A DNA stretch of 64,000 nt from assembly GCF_001509485.1 (NCBI RefSeq), contig NZ_LLZI01000169.1, forward strand, positions 1-64,000, given 5' to 3'. The translations under genes were made by a program, and so were the position numbers. Below are positions 39,394 through 49,435 of this stretch, in pieces; position 1 is the stretch's first letter; the number at the start of each line of letters is the position of its first letter. This DNA is from Streptomyces sp. NRRL F-4489. Lineage in GTDB: Bacteria; Actinomycetota; Actinomycetes; Streptomycetales; Streptomycetaceae. The notes under the pieces were generated by a model. That model searched no databases and was not told the origin of the DNA. It saw only the letters and a program-made list of their open reading frames with translations.

Positions 39394-42300
39394 GTGAGTT
39401 CCTCCTTCCCGGCCGGCCCGGCCGCGCAGCCCCGCGAGGGGGCGCGGCGGGCCGCCCCCGGCGCGTACCGGCTGGTGCGCACGCCGCCGGAGCGGACCCG
39501 GCCGCCGGTCCTGGACGCCGCCCAGCGCGCCGTCGTGGCGCACCGCGAGGGCCCGCTGCTGGTGCTCGCCGGACCCGGTACGGGCAAGACCACGACGCTG
39601 GTCGAATCCGTGGCGCGCCGCGTCCGGGAGGGCGCCGACCCGGAGCGGATCCTCGTCCTCACCTTCAGCCGGAAGGCCGCCGTCGCCCTCCGGGACCGGC
39701 TCGCGGCCCGGTTGGCCGACCCGGACGACGCGCCGTCCACCGGGCGCCGGCCCGGAGTTCCCCAGGCCACCACTTTTCACTCTTTCTGCTACGCCCTGGT
39801 CCGCGCCCACCAGGACGCCGACCTCTTCGCCGACCCGCTGCGGCTGCTGTCCGGCCCCGAGCAGGACCTCGTCGTCCGCGAGCTGCTGGCGGGCCAGGCC
39901 GAACTGGCCGGCGCCGGCCGCGCCCGGGTGACCTGGCCGGACGAGCTGCGCGCCTGCCTGACCACCCGCGGTTTCGCCGACGAGGTCCGCGCGGTGCTGG
40001 CCCGCAGCCGCGAACTGGGCCTGGGCCCGGACGCGCTGGGCGCCTTCGCCCGCCGCACCGGCCGCCCCGACTGGCAGGCCGCCGCCGCCTTCCTGGCCGA
40101 ATACCTCGACGTGCTGGACGCCCAGGGCGTACTGGACTACGCCGAGCTGGTGCACCGCGCGGTACTGCTGGCCGAGCGGCCGGAGACCGCCGCCCGGCTG
40201 GCCGGCGCCTACGACGCGGTCTACGTGGACGAATACCAGGACACCGACGCCGCCCAGGTACGGCTGCTGCGCGCGCTCGCCGGGAACGAGGGCGCACCCG
40301 CCGCCCCCGGTTCCCCGGGCCGTACGCTGCTGGCCTTCGGGGACCCGGACCAGTCGATCTACGCCTTCCGGGGCGCCGACGTGAACGGCATCCTCGACTT
40401 CCCGGAGACCTTCCGGCGCGCCGACGGCAGCCCCGCCCCGGTGGCCGTCCTGGGCACCTCCCGGCGCTCCGGCGCCGCCCTGCTGGCCGCCACCCGCCTG
40501 ATCACCCGCCGGATGCCGCTGACCCGGCTGCCCGCCGACGCGGTCCGCGCCCACCGCGACCCCGCGCCCGTACGGGACGGCGGCCGGGTCGAGGTCTACA
40601 CGTACCCGACCCCCGGCGCCGAACTGGACAACGTCGCGGACCTGCTGCGCCGCGCCCACCTGGAGGAGGGGGTGCCCTGGCGCGAGATGGCGGTGCTGGT
40701 GCGCGCCGGGGGGCGCTCGATCCCGGCCGTGCGCCGGGCGCTCACCGCCGCCGGCATCCCCCTGGACATCGACGGCGACGACCTCCCGCTCCGCCACGAA
40801 CCGGCCGTCGCCCCGCTGCTGACGGCGCTGCGCGTGGTGGCGGGCGCCCCGGGCGGCCGGCGCGTACCGGCGCCCGCCCGGCCCGGGGACGACGAGACGG
40901 ACGGCGGCCAGGACGGCCGGACGGACGGCGACCGGGCGGACGGCGGCCGGGCCGATGCCCCGTACGGCCCGGAAGCCGGTGCCGCGCCCACCGGTGCCGC
41001 GCCCGGCGCGGAAACCGGGACGGACCCCGCCGCCCAGGAGACCCCGCCCCCGTCGTCCCCCGCCCCCCTCTCCCTCGACCCCGAGACCGCCATCGACCTG
41101 CTGACCTCCCCGCTCGGCGGGATGGACGCCGCCGATCTGCGGCGGCTGGGCCGGGCGCTGCGCGAGGAGGAGCGGGCCGCCGGGCAGGCGGTCCCGGCGC
41201 CGTCCGACGAGCTGATCGCCCGCGCGCTGGCCGAGCCCGAGCGCCTGGTCGCCCACGACCCCGGCTACGCCCGCGGCGCCCAGCGGCTCGGCCTGCTGCT
41301 GCGCAAGGCCCGCGAACTCCTCGCCGGCGGCGGCACCGCCGAGGAGGCCCTGTGGACGCTCTGGGACGGCACCCCGTGGCCCGCGCGGCTGGAGCGCGCC
41401 GCCCGCCGCGGCGGCGCCGCCGGCCGCAACGCCGACCGCGACCTGGACGCGGTGGTCGCCCTCTTCGAGACCGCGGCCCGCGCCGAGGAGCGCACCGGGG
41501 GCCGCGGCGCCCTGAACTTCCTGGAGGAGCTGGCCGCCCAGGACATCGCCGCCGACACCCTCACCCGCCGTACGGTCCGCCCGGACGCGGTGCGCCTGAT
41601 GACCGCGCACCGCGCCAAGGGCCTGGAATGGCGGCTGGTCGTCGTCACCGGCGTCCAGGAGGGCCTCTGGCCCGACCTGCGCCGCCGCGGCTCCCTCCTG
41701 GAGGCCGACCGGATCGGCCGGGACGGCCTGGCCGAACCGCTCACCCCCGGAGCCCTGCTCGCCGAGGAGCGCCGGCTGTTCTACGTGGCCGCGACCCGCG
41801 CCAAGGAGCGCCTGGTGGTCACCGCCGTCAAGGCCGCGGCCGAGGACGGCGACCAGCCCTCCCGGTTCCTGACCGAACTGGGCGTCACCCCCCAGGACGT
41901 CACCGGCCGCCCCCGCCGCCCCCTGACCGTCGCCGCCCTCGTCGCGGAACTACGGGCCACCACCGTCGACCCGGAGGCGAGCCCCGCGCTGCGCGAGGCC
42001 GCCGCCCGGCGGCTGGCCAGACTGGCCGCGCTGCGCGACGACGACGGCTACCCCCTGGTGCCCGCCGCCCACCCGGACAGCTGGTGGGGCCTGCACGACC
42101 CCACCCACAACGCGGTCCCGCTGCGCGACCGCGACCGGCCCGTCACGCTCTCCGGCAGCGCCCTCGACCAGTTGGCGAACACCTGCGCCCTCCAGTGGTT
42201 CCTGGGGCGCGAGGTGAAGGCCGACGCCCCGGCCACCGCCGCCCAGGGCTTCGGCAACGTCGTCCACGTCCTCGCCGACGAGGTCGCCTCCGGCCGCAGC

Positions 42301-42948
42301 CCCGCCGACCTCGCCGTCCTGATGGAGCGCCTGGACTCCGTCTGGGACGCGCTCGCCTTCGACGCCCCCTGGAAGTCCCGGCAGGAGAAGGACCAGGCCC
42401 GCGCCGCCCTGGAGCGCTTCCTGCGCTGGCACGTCATGGAGCGCGAGACCCTCGGCCGGGAGACCGTCGCCACCGAGCACGGCTTCGACGTCACCCTCGG
42501 CGCCGGCGCCTACGAGGTCCGCATCCGCGGCAGCATGGACCACGTCTCCCGGGACGCCCTGGGCCGCGCCTACGTGGTCGACTTCAAGACCGGCAAGCAG
42601 AAGCCGACCGGCCCCGAGGTCGAACGCCATCCCCAGCTGGCCGTCTACCAGCTCGCGGTCCGCGAGGGGGCCCTGGACGACGCCTTCGGCGGGCAGCGGC
42701 CGGAGCCGGGCGGCGCCGAGCTGGTCCACCTCCGGCTGGGCGCGCCCCGCAAGGAGGGCGGCGACGCGCTGCCCGCCGTCCAGCGCCAGCCGCCCCCGGA
42801 CGGCGACTGGGCCGGCGAACTGCTCGCCACCGCCGCCGGCCGGGTCCTGGAGGAGCGCTTCACCCCGACGACCGGCGCGCACTGCGGGCACTGCGCCTTC
42901 CGCGCCTCGTGCAGCGCCCGGCCGGAGGGCCGCCAGATCGTCGAGTGA
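39394..42948 (+). CDS. adnA: AdnA, helicase-nuclease subunit with Fe-S nuclease domain
   Basis: One subunit of the AdnAB double-strand-break resection machine that replaces RecBCD in actinobacteria. In 1184 aa, a UvrD-like motor begins with Walker A GPGTGKT near residue 63, then DEYQDTD, GDPDQSIYAFRGA and VAATRAKERL. The C-terminal RecB-type nuclease has IRGSMDHV, VDFKTGKQ and the four-Cys Fe-S set (TCALQW at about 930; CGHCAFRASC near the end). A low-complexity Gly/Asp/Ala insertion lies at about 485-555. GTG 39394 gives the family N-terminus. adnB follows after 93 bp. Confidence 0.94.
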   Translation: MSSSFPAGPAAQPREGARRAAPGAYRLVRTPPERTRPPVLDAAQRAVVAHREGPLLVLAGPGTGKTTTLVESVARRVREGADPERILVLTFSRKAAVALRDRLAARLADPDDAPSTGRRPGVPQATTFHSFCYALVRAHQDADLFADPLRLLSGPEQDLVVRELLAGQAELAGAGRARVTWPDELRACLTTRGFADEVRAVLARSRELGLGPDALGAFARRTGRPDWQAAAAFLAEYLDVLDAQGVLDYAELVHRAVLLAERPETAARLAGAYDAVYVDEYQDTDAAQVRLLRALAGNEGAPAAPGSPGRTLLAFGDPDQSIYAFRGADVNGILDFPETFRRADGSPAPVAVLGTSRRSGAALLAATRLITRRMPLTRLPADAVRAHRDPAPVRDGGRVEVYTYPTPGAELDNVADLLRRAHLEEGVPWREMAVLVRAGGRSIPAVRRALTAAGIPLDIDGDDLPLRHEPAVAPLLTALRVVAGAPGGRRVPAPARPGDDETDGGQDGRTDGDRADGGRADAPYGPEAGAAPTGAAPGAETGTDPAAQETPPPSSPAPLSLDPETAIDLLTSPLGGMDAADLRRLGRALREEERAAGQAVPAPSDELIARALAEPERLVAHDPGYARGAQRLGLLLRKARELLAGGGTAEEALWTLWDGTPWPARLERAARRGGAAGRNADRDLDAVVALFETAARAEERTGGRGALNFLEELAAQDIAADTLTRRTVRPDAVRLMTAHRAKGLEWRLVVVTGVQEGLWPDLRRRGSLLEADRIGRDGLAEPLTPGALLAEERRLFYVAATRAKERLVVTAVKAAAEDGDQPSRFLTELGVTPQDVTGRPRRPLTVAALVAELRATTVDPEASPALREAAARRLARLAALRDDDGYPLVPAAHPDSWWGLHDPTHNAVPLRDRDRPVTLSGSALDQLANTCALQWFLGREVKADAPATAAQGFGNVVHVLADEVASGRSPADLAVLMERLDSVWDALAFDAPWKSRQEKDQARAALERFLRWHVMERETLGRETVATEHGFDVTLGAGAYEVRIRGSMDHVSRDALGRAYVVDFKTGKQKPTGPEVERHPQLAVYQLAVREGALDDAFGGQRPEPGGAELVHLRLGAPRKEGGDALPAVQRQPPPDGDWAGELLATAAGRVLEERFTPTTGAHCGHCAFRASCSARPEGRQIVE

Positions 42949-43041
42949 GACCCGGGCCGCCCGCCTCCCGTACCGCCCGTGACCTGCGCGGATACCGTTC
43001 GCCGGCGGGCATTGTCAGTGGCGGCCGTTACGGTGTCCGAT

Positions 43042-46000
43042 GTGTCAGCCCGCATCAGCGACCCCGAGCAGCTCAAGGAGCTGCTGGGCATCCCGTTCAC
43101 CCCGGAGCAGACGGCGTGCATCACGGCCCCGCCCGCCCCGCAGGTCATCGTGGCCGGAGCCGGTTCCGGCAAGACCACGGTGATGGCCGCGCGGGTGGTG
43201 TGGCTGGTCGGCACCGGCCAGGTCGCCCCCGAGCAGGTCCTCGGGCTGACGTTCACCAACAAGGCCGCCGGCGAGCTGGCCGAGCGGGTCCGGGCCGCCC
43301 TGCTGGCCGCCGGTGTCACGGACCCCGACGCCCTCCCCGAGGGCCCGGCCGGCGACGGGCCGCCCCCGGGGGAGCCGCGGATCTCCACGTACCACGCCTT
43401 CGCCGGGCAGCTGCTCAAGGACCACGGCCTGCGCATCGGCCTGGAGCCCAGCGCCCGGCTGCTCGCCGACGCCACGCGTTTCCAGCTCGCCGCCCGCACC
43501 CTGCGCGCCGCCCCCGGCCCGTATCCCTCGCTCACCACCTCGCTGCCCACCCTGGTGGAGGACGTGCTCGCCCTCGACGCCGAGCTGGCCGAGCACCTGG
43601 TCGAGCCGGCCGCCCTCCGGGAGCACGACACCGCGCTGCTCGCCGCGCTGGACGGCGCCAAGCTCAGCAACGCCGACCTCCGCAAGGTCCCCGAGGCCGC
43701 CCGCGGCCGGCTGGAGCTGCTCGATCTCGTCGCCGCGTACCGCGCCGCCAAGCGCCACCGCGATCTGCTGGACTTCGGCGACCAGATCGCCCTCGCCGCC
43801 ACCCTGGCCACCACCCGCCCCGAGGTCGGCGCCCTGCTGCGCGAGGAGTTCCGGGTCGTCCTCCTCGACGAGTATCAGGACACCTCCGTCGCCCAGCGGC
43901 TGCTGCTCTCCGGCCTCTTCGGGGCCGGCGCCGGGGCGGGCACCCCCACCGGGCACGCCGTCACCGCCGTCGGCGACCCCTGCCAGGCCATCTACGGCTG
44001 GCGCGGCGCCTCGGTGGCCAATCTGGACGACTTCCCCGAGCACTTCCCGTTCGCCGACGGCACCCCGGCCCGCCGCTTCGCGCTCAGCGAGAACCGCCGC
44101 AGCGGCGGCCGCCTCCTGGAGCTCGCCAATGGCCTCGCCGCCCCGCTGCGCGCCATGCACGCCGGCGTCGAGGCGCTCCGCCCGGCCCCCGGCGCCGAGC
44201 GGGACGGCGTGGTCCGCTGCGCCCTGCTGCCCACCCACGCCGAGGAGCTGGCCTGGCTCGCCGACTCCCTCGCCCACCTGGTCCGCACCGGCACCCCGCC
44301 CGGCTCCATCGCGGTGCTGTGCCGCACCGCCGCCGACTTCGCCGCCATCCAGGGCGAGCTGGTCGCCCGGGACATCCCCGTGGAGGTCGTCGGCCTCTCC
44401 GGCCTGCTGCACCTCCCCGAGATCGCCGACCTGGTGGCCGTCTGCGAGGTCCTCCAGGACCCGACGGCCAACGCCTCCCTGGTCCGCCTGCTGATCGGCC
44501 CCCGCTGGCGGATCGGCCCGCGCGACCTGGCGCTGCTCGGCCGCCGGGCCCGCGCCCTGGCCCGTACGTCCGCCGCCGGCGGCTCCGGTGGCGAGGACCC
44601 CGAGCGGCGGCTGGCCGAGGCCGTCGAGGGCACCGACCCGGCCGAGACGGTCTCGCTCGCCGACGCGCTGGACACCTTCCTGGAGTCCGGCGGCGCCCCG
44701 GACGACGGCCTGCCGTTCTCCCCGGAGGCCCGGGTCCGCTTCGCCCGCCTGGCCGCCGAGCTGCGCGATCTGCGCCGTTCGCTCGCCGACCCGCTGATGG
44801 ACGTACTGCACCGGATCCTCGCCGTCACCGGCCTCGAGGTCGAGCTGTCCGCGTCCCCGCACGCCCTGGCCGCCCGCCGCCGGGAGACGCTGGGCACCTT
44901 CCTGGACATCGCCGCCGGGTTCGCCGCCAAGGAGGGCGGCGCCGCCCTCGACGGGGAGGCCACCCTCCTCGCCTTCCTGGGCTTCCTGCGCACCGCCGTC
45001 CAGTACGAGAAGGGCCTCGACTCCTCCCTCCCCGGGGGCGAGAACACCGTCAAGGTCCTCACCGCCCACAAGTCCAAGGGCCTGGAGTGGGACGTGGTCG
45101 CGGTGCCCGGCCTGGTGGCCCGGCAGTTCCCCAGCGAGCAGGCCCGCGAGTCCTGGATCAGCCGCGCCAAGGTCCTGCCGCACGCCCTCCGGGGCGACGC
45201 CGCCACCCTGCCCGAGGTGGCGGAGTGGACCGCCCGCGGCGTCAAGGACTTCAAGGAGGCGATGAAGGCCCACCAGGAGACCGAGGAACTGCGCCTCGGC
45301 TACGTCACCTTCACCCGCCCCCGCTCCCTCCTGCTGGGCTCCGGCCACTGGTGGGGCCCCAGCCAGAAGCGCCCGCGCGGCCCGTCCGCGTTCCTGACGG
45401 CGCTGCGCGAGCACTGCGAGGCCGGGCACGGCGAGATCGAGGTCTGGGCCGACGCCCCGGAGGACGGCGCGGAGAATCCCGCCCTCGCCGAGTCCGCCGC
45501 CGAGCAGCCCTGGCCGCTGCCGCTGGACGAGACGGCGCTGGCCCGCCGCCGCGCGGCCGCCGCCACGGTCCGCGCCCACCTCGACCGGCTCACCGGCGAC
45601 GACCCGGCCGCCGCCCCGGCTACCCCGGCCGCCCCCGGGGACGACGACCCGTTCGCGTTCCCCGAGGACGACGACCCCTTCGCATTCCCCGAGGACGACC
45701 CGTACGCGCCCCCGGGGGACGACCCGTACGCCGAGCCGCCCCACGCCGAGCCCCCGTACGCGCCCGGCGAGACCACCCCCCGCCCGCACGTCATCGCCCA
45801 GCGCACCCCCGAGCCGGGCCCGCCCGGTGAGGCCGACCCCCCGCTTCCCCCCGAAGACCGCCGCACCCTCGCCTCCTGGGACCGCGACCTCGAAGCGCTC
45901 GCCGCCGAGCTGCGCAGCTCCCGCGCCCGGGTGCGGGACGTCCCGCTGCCCGCCTCGCTCACCGCCACCCAGCTGCTCCAGGTCGCCGCCGACCCGGACG

Positions 46001-46593
46001 GCTTCGCCCGCGAGCTGGCCCGCCCGATGCCGCGCCCCCCGCAGCCCGCCGCCCGCCGCGGCACCCGCTTCCACGCCTGGGTCCAGTCCCGCTTCGAGGA
46101 GCTGCCGCTGCCGCTGCTCGGCCCGGACGAGCTGCCCGGCGCCGAGCCCGGCGAGCACGACGGGATCGCCGACGACCAGGACCTCGCCGCCCTCAAAGAG
46201 GCGTTCGCCCGCACCCCGTACGCCACCCGCACGCCGTTCCGGGTGGAGGTCCCGTTCCGGATGACGCTCGCCGGGCGGGTGATCCGCGGCCGGATCGACG
46301 CGGTCTACAAGGAGCCCGGCCCGGACGGCGACCGCTTCGAGATCATCGACTGGAAGACCGGCCGCAACGTCCCCGGCACCGGCGGCCCCACCGGCGCGGA
46401 CCCCCTCCAGCTCGCCGTCTACCGCCTCGCCTGGGCCGAGCGGTACGGCCTGGCGCCCTCCGAGGTCGGCGCCGCGTTCCTCTTCGTCCGCACCGGCGAG
46501 GTGGTCAGACCCGCCCGGCTCCCGGACCGCGCCGCACTCGAACGGATCCTGCTCGGCGAGACCCCCGGCCGGTATCCCCCGGAAGGCCGATAG
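43042..46593 (+). CDS. adnB: AdnB, helicase-nuclease subunit
   Basis: Second AdnAB subunit, 1183 aa. The motor has GAGSGKT near residue 43, LLDEYQDTS, GDPCQAIYGWRGAS, LTAHKSKGLEWD and YVTFTRPRS. A nuclease domain closes the protein with GRIDAVY and DWKTGRN, lacking the Fe-S Cys set of AdnA. At about 865-915 there is an acidic repeat (DDDPFAFPED, DDPYAPPGDD). GTG 43042 is chosen because TACGGT (43029-43034) ends seven bases upstream, a leaderless pattern; GTG 43033 is an alternative. From memory, the adnAB locus is reported essential in Streptomyces. Confidence 0.94.
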   Translation: MSARISDPEQLKELLGIPFTPEQTACITAPPAPQVIVAGAGSGKTTVMAARVVWLVGTGQVAPEQVLGLTFTNKAAGELAERVRAALLAAGVTDPDALPEGPAGDGPPPGEPRISTYHAFAGQLLKDHGLRIGLEPSARLLADATRFQLAARTLRAAPGPYPSLTTSLPTLVEDVLALDAELAEHLVEPAALREHDTALLAALDGAKLSNADLRKVPEAARGRLELLDLVAAYRAAKRHRDLLDFGDQIALAATLATTRPEVGALLREEFRVVLLDEYQDTSVAQRLLLSGLFGAGAGAGTPTGHAVTAVGDPCQAIYGWRGASVANLDDFPEHFPFADGTPARRFALSENRRSGGRLLELANGLAAPLRAMHAGVEALRPAPGAERDGVVRCALLPTHAEELAWLADSLAHLVRTGTPPGSIAVLCRTAADFAAIQGELVARDIPVEVVGLSGLLHLPEIADLVAVCEVLQDPTANASLVRLLIGPRWRIGPRDLALLGRRARALARTSAAGGSGGEDPERRLAEAVEGTDPAETVSLADALDTFLESGGAPDDGLPFSPEARVRFARLAAELRDLRRSLADPLMDVLHRILAVTGLEVELSASPHALAARRRETLGTFLDIAAGFAAKEGGAALDGEATLLAFLGFLRTAVQYEKGLDSSLPGGENTVKVLTAHKSKGLEWDVVAVPGLVARQFPSEQARESWISRAKVLPHALRGDAATLPEVAEWTARGVKDFKEAMKAHQETEELRLGYVTFTRPRSLLLGSGHWWGPSQKRPRGPSAFLTALREHCEAGHGEIEVWADAPEDGAENPALAESAAEQPWPLPLDETALARRRAAAATVRAHLDRLTGDDPAAAPATPAAPGDDDPFAFPEDDDPFAFPEDDPYAPPGDDPYAEPPHAEPPYAPGETTPRPHVIAQRTPEPGPPGEADPPLPPEDRRTLASWDRDLEALAAELRSSRARVRDVPLPASLTATQLLQVAADPDGFARELARPMPRPPQPAARRGTRFHAWVQSRFEELPLPLLGPDELPGAEPGEHDGIADDQDLAALKEAFARTPYATRTPFRVEVPFRMTLAGRVIRGRIDAVYKEPGPDGDRFEIIDWKTGRNVPGTGGPTGADPLQLAVYRLAWAERYGLAPSEVGAAFLFVRTGEVVRPARLPDRAALERILLGETPGRYPPEGR

Positions 46594-46603
46594 GCTCGGT
46601 CGT

Positions 46604-48004
46604 ATGAGCACCACCCCGGACAACGCCGTCCGCGCGTACCTCGCCGGCCACCGCGACGCCTTCCTCGACGATCTCGCGGAGTGGCTGCGCATCCCGTCCG
46701 TCTCCGCCGACCCCGGCCGCGCCGCCGACGTCCGCCGCAGCGCGGAGTGGCTGGCCGGCAAGCTCGCGGAGACCGGCTTCCCGGTCACCGAGGTCTGGGA
46801 GACCGCCGGCCTGCCCGCGGTCTTCGCCGAATGGCCCTCCGGGGACCCGTCCGCCCCCACGGTCCTGGTCTACGGCCACCACGACGTCCAGCCCGCCGCC
46901 CGCGAGGACGGCTGGCACACCGACCCGTTCGAGCCGGTCACCGCCGACGGCAGGCTCTACGCCCGCGGCGCCGCCGACGACAAGGGCCAGGTCTTCTTCC
47001 ACACCCTCGGCGTCCGGGCGCATCTGGCCGCCACCGGCCGCACCGCCCCCGCCGTCAACCTCAAGCTGATCATCGAGGGCGAGGAGGAGTCCGGCTCCCC
47101 GAATTTCCCGGAGCTGGTGCGGCGCCACGCCGACCGGCTGGCCTGCGACGCGGTGATCGTCTCCGACACCGGCATGTGGGGCCCGGACACCCCCACCGTC
47201 TGCACCGGCATGCGCGGCCTGACCGACTGCCAGATCGACCTGTACGGCCCGGACCAGGACATCCACTCCGGCTCGTTCGGCGGCGCGGTGCCCAATCCGG
47301 CCACCGAGGCCGCCCGGCTCGCCGCCGCCCTCCACGACACCGACCGCCGCGTCGCGATCCCCGGCTTCTACGACGGCGTGATCGAGCTCACCGACCGCGA
47401 GCGGGAACTCTTCGCCGAGCTGCCCTTCGACGAGCAGGGCTGGCTGCGCACCGCGCACTCGCACGCCACCCTCGGCGAGACCGGCGCCACCACCCTGGAG
47501 CGCGTCTGGGCCCGCCCCACCGCCGAGGTCAACGGCATCTCCGGCGGCTATCAGGGCCCCGGCGGCAAGACCATCGTCCCGTCCACCGCGCAGCTGAAGC
47601 TCTCCTTCCGGCTGGTCGCCGGGCAGGACACGGGCGCCGTCCAGCAGGCCGTCCGGGACTGGGTCGCCGCGCGCCTCCCGGCCGGCATCCGCCACGAGAT
47701 CACCTTCTGGGGCGCCACCCGCCCCTGCCTGACGCCGCTGGACCACCCCGCGCTGCAGTCCGTGGTCCGCGCCATGGGCCGGGCGTTCGGTACGAAGATC
47801 CGCTTCACCCGCGAGGGCGGCTCCGGCCCGGCGGCCGACCTCCAGGACGTCCTCGGCGTCCCCGTCCTCTTCCTGGGCATCTCGGTGCCCTCGGACGGCT
47901 GGCACGCGCCGAACGAGAAGGTCGAGCTCGACCTGCTGATGAAGGGCGTCGAGACCGCCGCCTACCTCTGGGGCGACCTCGCCGAGCACTGGCGCCCGTC
48001 CTGA
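46604..48004 (+). CDS. M20-family metallo-dipeptidase
   Basis: A 466-aa zinc peptidase. Metal and catalytic residues are visible: YGHHDVQP, ARGAADDKGQ, IEGEEESGSP, VSDTGMW and the late GISVPSDGWHAPNE. These, with the dimerisation lid containing GPDQDIHSG, place it with the M20 dipeptidases (carnosinase/DapE relatives). It probably hydrolyses dipeptides in the cytoplasm. ATG 46604 has no ribosome site; TAGGCT (46591-46596), which includes the adnB stop, ends seven bases upstream, so it has its own leaderless promoter. Confidence 0.93.
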   Translation: MSTTPDNAVRAYLAGHRDAFLDDLAEWLRIPSVSADPGRAADVRRSAEWLAGKLAETGFPVTEVWETAGLPAVFAEWPSGDPSAPTVLVYGHHDVQPAAREDGWHTDPFEPVTADGRLYARGAADDKGQVFFHTLGVRAHLAATGRTAPAVNLKLIIEGEEESGSPNFPELVRRHADRLACDAVIVSDTGMWGPDTPTVCTGMRGLTDCQIDLYGPDQDIHSGSFGGAVPNPATEAARLAAALHDTDRRVAIPGFYDGVIELTDRERELFAELPFDEQGWLRTAHSHATLGETGATTLERVWARPTAEVNGISGGYQGPGGKTIVPSTAQLKLSFRLVAGQDTGAVQQAVRDWVAARLPAGIRHEITFWGATRPCLTPLDHPALQSVVRAMGRAFGTKIRFTREGGSGPAADLQDVLGVPVLFLGISVPSDGWHAPNEKVELDLLMKGVETAAYLWGDLAEHWRPS

Positions 48005-48078
48005 TCCGCGCGCCCCGCCGCACCACCTGCCGCCCGTCCGCACACCCACCCACGCCATAGGGGGAGTTGGAAACAGCA

Positions 48079-49014
48079 GTGACCACCTGGACCGACCGCA
48101 CGGCCGACCGGCCGATCACCTTCAGCGCGCCGAGCGGCATCGACCGCAGTGCCCACCACCGTCTGGACGAGGCATGGCTGGCGGCGGCCTGGAGCCACCC
48201 GACGACGCGCGTCTTCGTCGTGTCCGGGGGCCAGGCGCTGATCGACGACACCCCCGACGGCCGCACCGAACTCATCATGACGCCGTCCTTCGAGGCGCCG
48301 CTGACCGAGGCCCACCGCTACTACCTCGGCACCGACGAGGACGGGGTCAGCTACTTCGCGCTCCAGAAGGACGCGCTGCCCGGCCGTATGGACCAGTCCG
48401 CGCGCGCCGCCGGGCTCCGCGAGGCCGGTCCGCTGCTCTCCCCTCGGGACGCCGGGCTGCTCGTGCACGCCGTGGCGCTGGAGAACTGGCAGCGGATGCA
48501 CCGCTTCTGCTCCCGCTGCGGCGAGCGGACGGTCATCGCGGCGGCCGGCCACATCCGCCGCTGCCCGGCCTGCGGCGCCGAGCACTACCCGCGCACCGAC
48601 CCGGCCGTGATCATGCTCGTCACCGACGAGCAGGACCGCGCCCTGCTCGGCCGCCAGGTCCACTGGCCCGAGGGCCGCTTCTCGACGCTGGCCGGCTTCG
48701 TCGAGCCGGGGGAGTCCATCGAGCAGTCGGTGGCCCGCGAGGTCTACGAGGAGGCCGGGGTGGTCGTCGGCGACGTCGAGTACGTCGCCAGCCAGCCCTG
48801 GCCCTTCCCCTCCAGCCTGATGCTGGGCTTCATGGCCCGCGCCACCTCCTCGGAAATCCGGGTGGACGGCGAGGAGATCGAGGAGGCCCGGTGGTTCTCC
48901 CGCGACGACCTGGCCGCGGCCTTCGCCTCCGGCGAGGTGCTGCCGCCGTACGGGGTCTCCATCGCGGCCCGGCTCATCGAGCTGTGGTACGGCAAGCCGC
49001 TGCCCAAGCCCTGA
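48079..49014 (+). CDS. nudC: NAD+ diphosphatase / RNA de-NADding Nudix enzyme
   Basis: A 311-aa enzyme that splits NAD(H) to NMN(H) and AMP and removes NAD caps from RNA. The zinc ribbon CSRC ... CPAC lies at about 142-162. The Nudix box follows (G-x5-E, then REVYEEAG), and the SQPWPFPSS motif just after it defines NudC. GTG 48079 is the more likely start; TTG 48067 is directly against the GGGGGAG element. Terminator-like stems at 49021-49083 follow. Confidence 0.95.
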   Translation: MTTWTDRTADRPITFSAPSGIDRSAHHRLDEAWLAAAWSHPTTRVFVVSGGQALIDDTPDGRTELIMTPSFEAPLTEAHRYYLGTDEDGVSYFALQKDALPGRMDQSARAAGLREAGPLLSPRDAGLLVHAVALENWQRMHRFCSRCGERTVIAAAGHIRRCPACGAEHYPRTDPAVIMLVTDEQDRALLGRQVHWPEGRFSTLAGFVEPGESIEQSVAREVYEEAGVVVGDVEYVASQPWPFPSSLMLGFMARATSSEIRVDGEEIEEARWFSRDDLAAAFASGEVLPPYGVSIAARLIELWYGKPLPKP

Positions 49015-49020
49015 CCCCCG

Positions 49021-49083
49021 CCGCGGCCGAAGGCCGCGGACGCGACAGGGCCGCCGGCCGGCTCCCTCACGGACCGGCCGGCG
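49021..49083. terminator. Two stem-loops between nudC and the mycoredoxin gene
   Basis: CCGCGGCC (49021-49028) pairs with GGCCGCGG (49032-49039), and CGCCGGCCGG (49052-49061) pairs with CCGGCCGGCG (49074-49083). The genes converge here, so both stems may act as terminators. Confidence 0.7.
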
Positions 49084-49111
49084 ACCCGGCTGCGGGCGGT
49101 GCGCCCGGCCG

Positions 49112-49357
49112 TCAGGCCGCGGCGACCTTCTCCTTGACCTGCGCCAGGGACGGGTTGGTCAGCGTCGTCCCGTCGGCGAAGAGCACGGTCGGCACGGTCT
49201 GGTTGCCGCCGTTGGCCTTCTCGACGAACGCCGCGGACTCCGGGTCCTGCTCGATGTTGATCTCGGTGTAGGCGATGCCCTCGCGGTCCATCTGGCTCTT
49301 CAGCCGACGGCAGTAACCGCACCAGGTCGTGCTGTACATCGTCACAGTGCCCGCCAT
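49112..49357 (-). CDS. mrx1: Mycoredoxin (glutaredoxin-like)
   Basis: An 81-aa oxidoreductase that reduces mycothiol-protein mixed disulfides. MYSTTWCGYCRR carries the active site CGYC (residues 13-16); TVPTVLF has the cis-Pro, and the length is standard. ATG 49357 follows AAGGAG. An exact sigma-R-type promoter lies at 49436-49461, which matches a role in thiol stress. It is divergent from uvrD2. The frame is open far upstream, but those codons cross the promoter. Confidence 0.93.
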   Translation of the reverse strand: MAGTVTMYSTTWCGYCRRLKSQMDREGIAYTEINIEQDPESAAFVEKANGGNQTVPTVLFADGTTLTNPSLAQVKEKVAAA

Positions 49358-49435
49358 GCGTCCCGCGCTCCTTAGCTCGGTATCGATCGTGATCATGTGC
49401 CACCCGCGTCGCCGCACCGTGGCACCGAGGAGCAC

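Noticed and set aside
41352..45830. 1492-codon plus-strand frame across adnA/adnB
   Set aside because: Wrong frame; Arg/Pro-rich with no motif, while adnA and adnB frames carry helicase and nuclease signatures.
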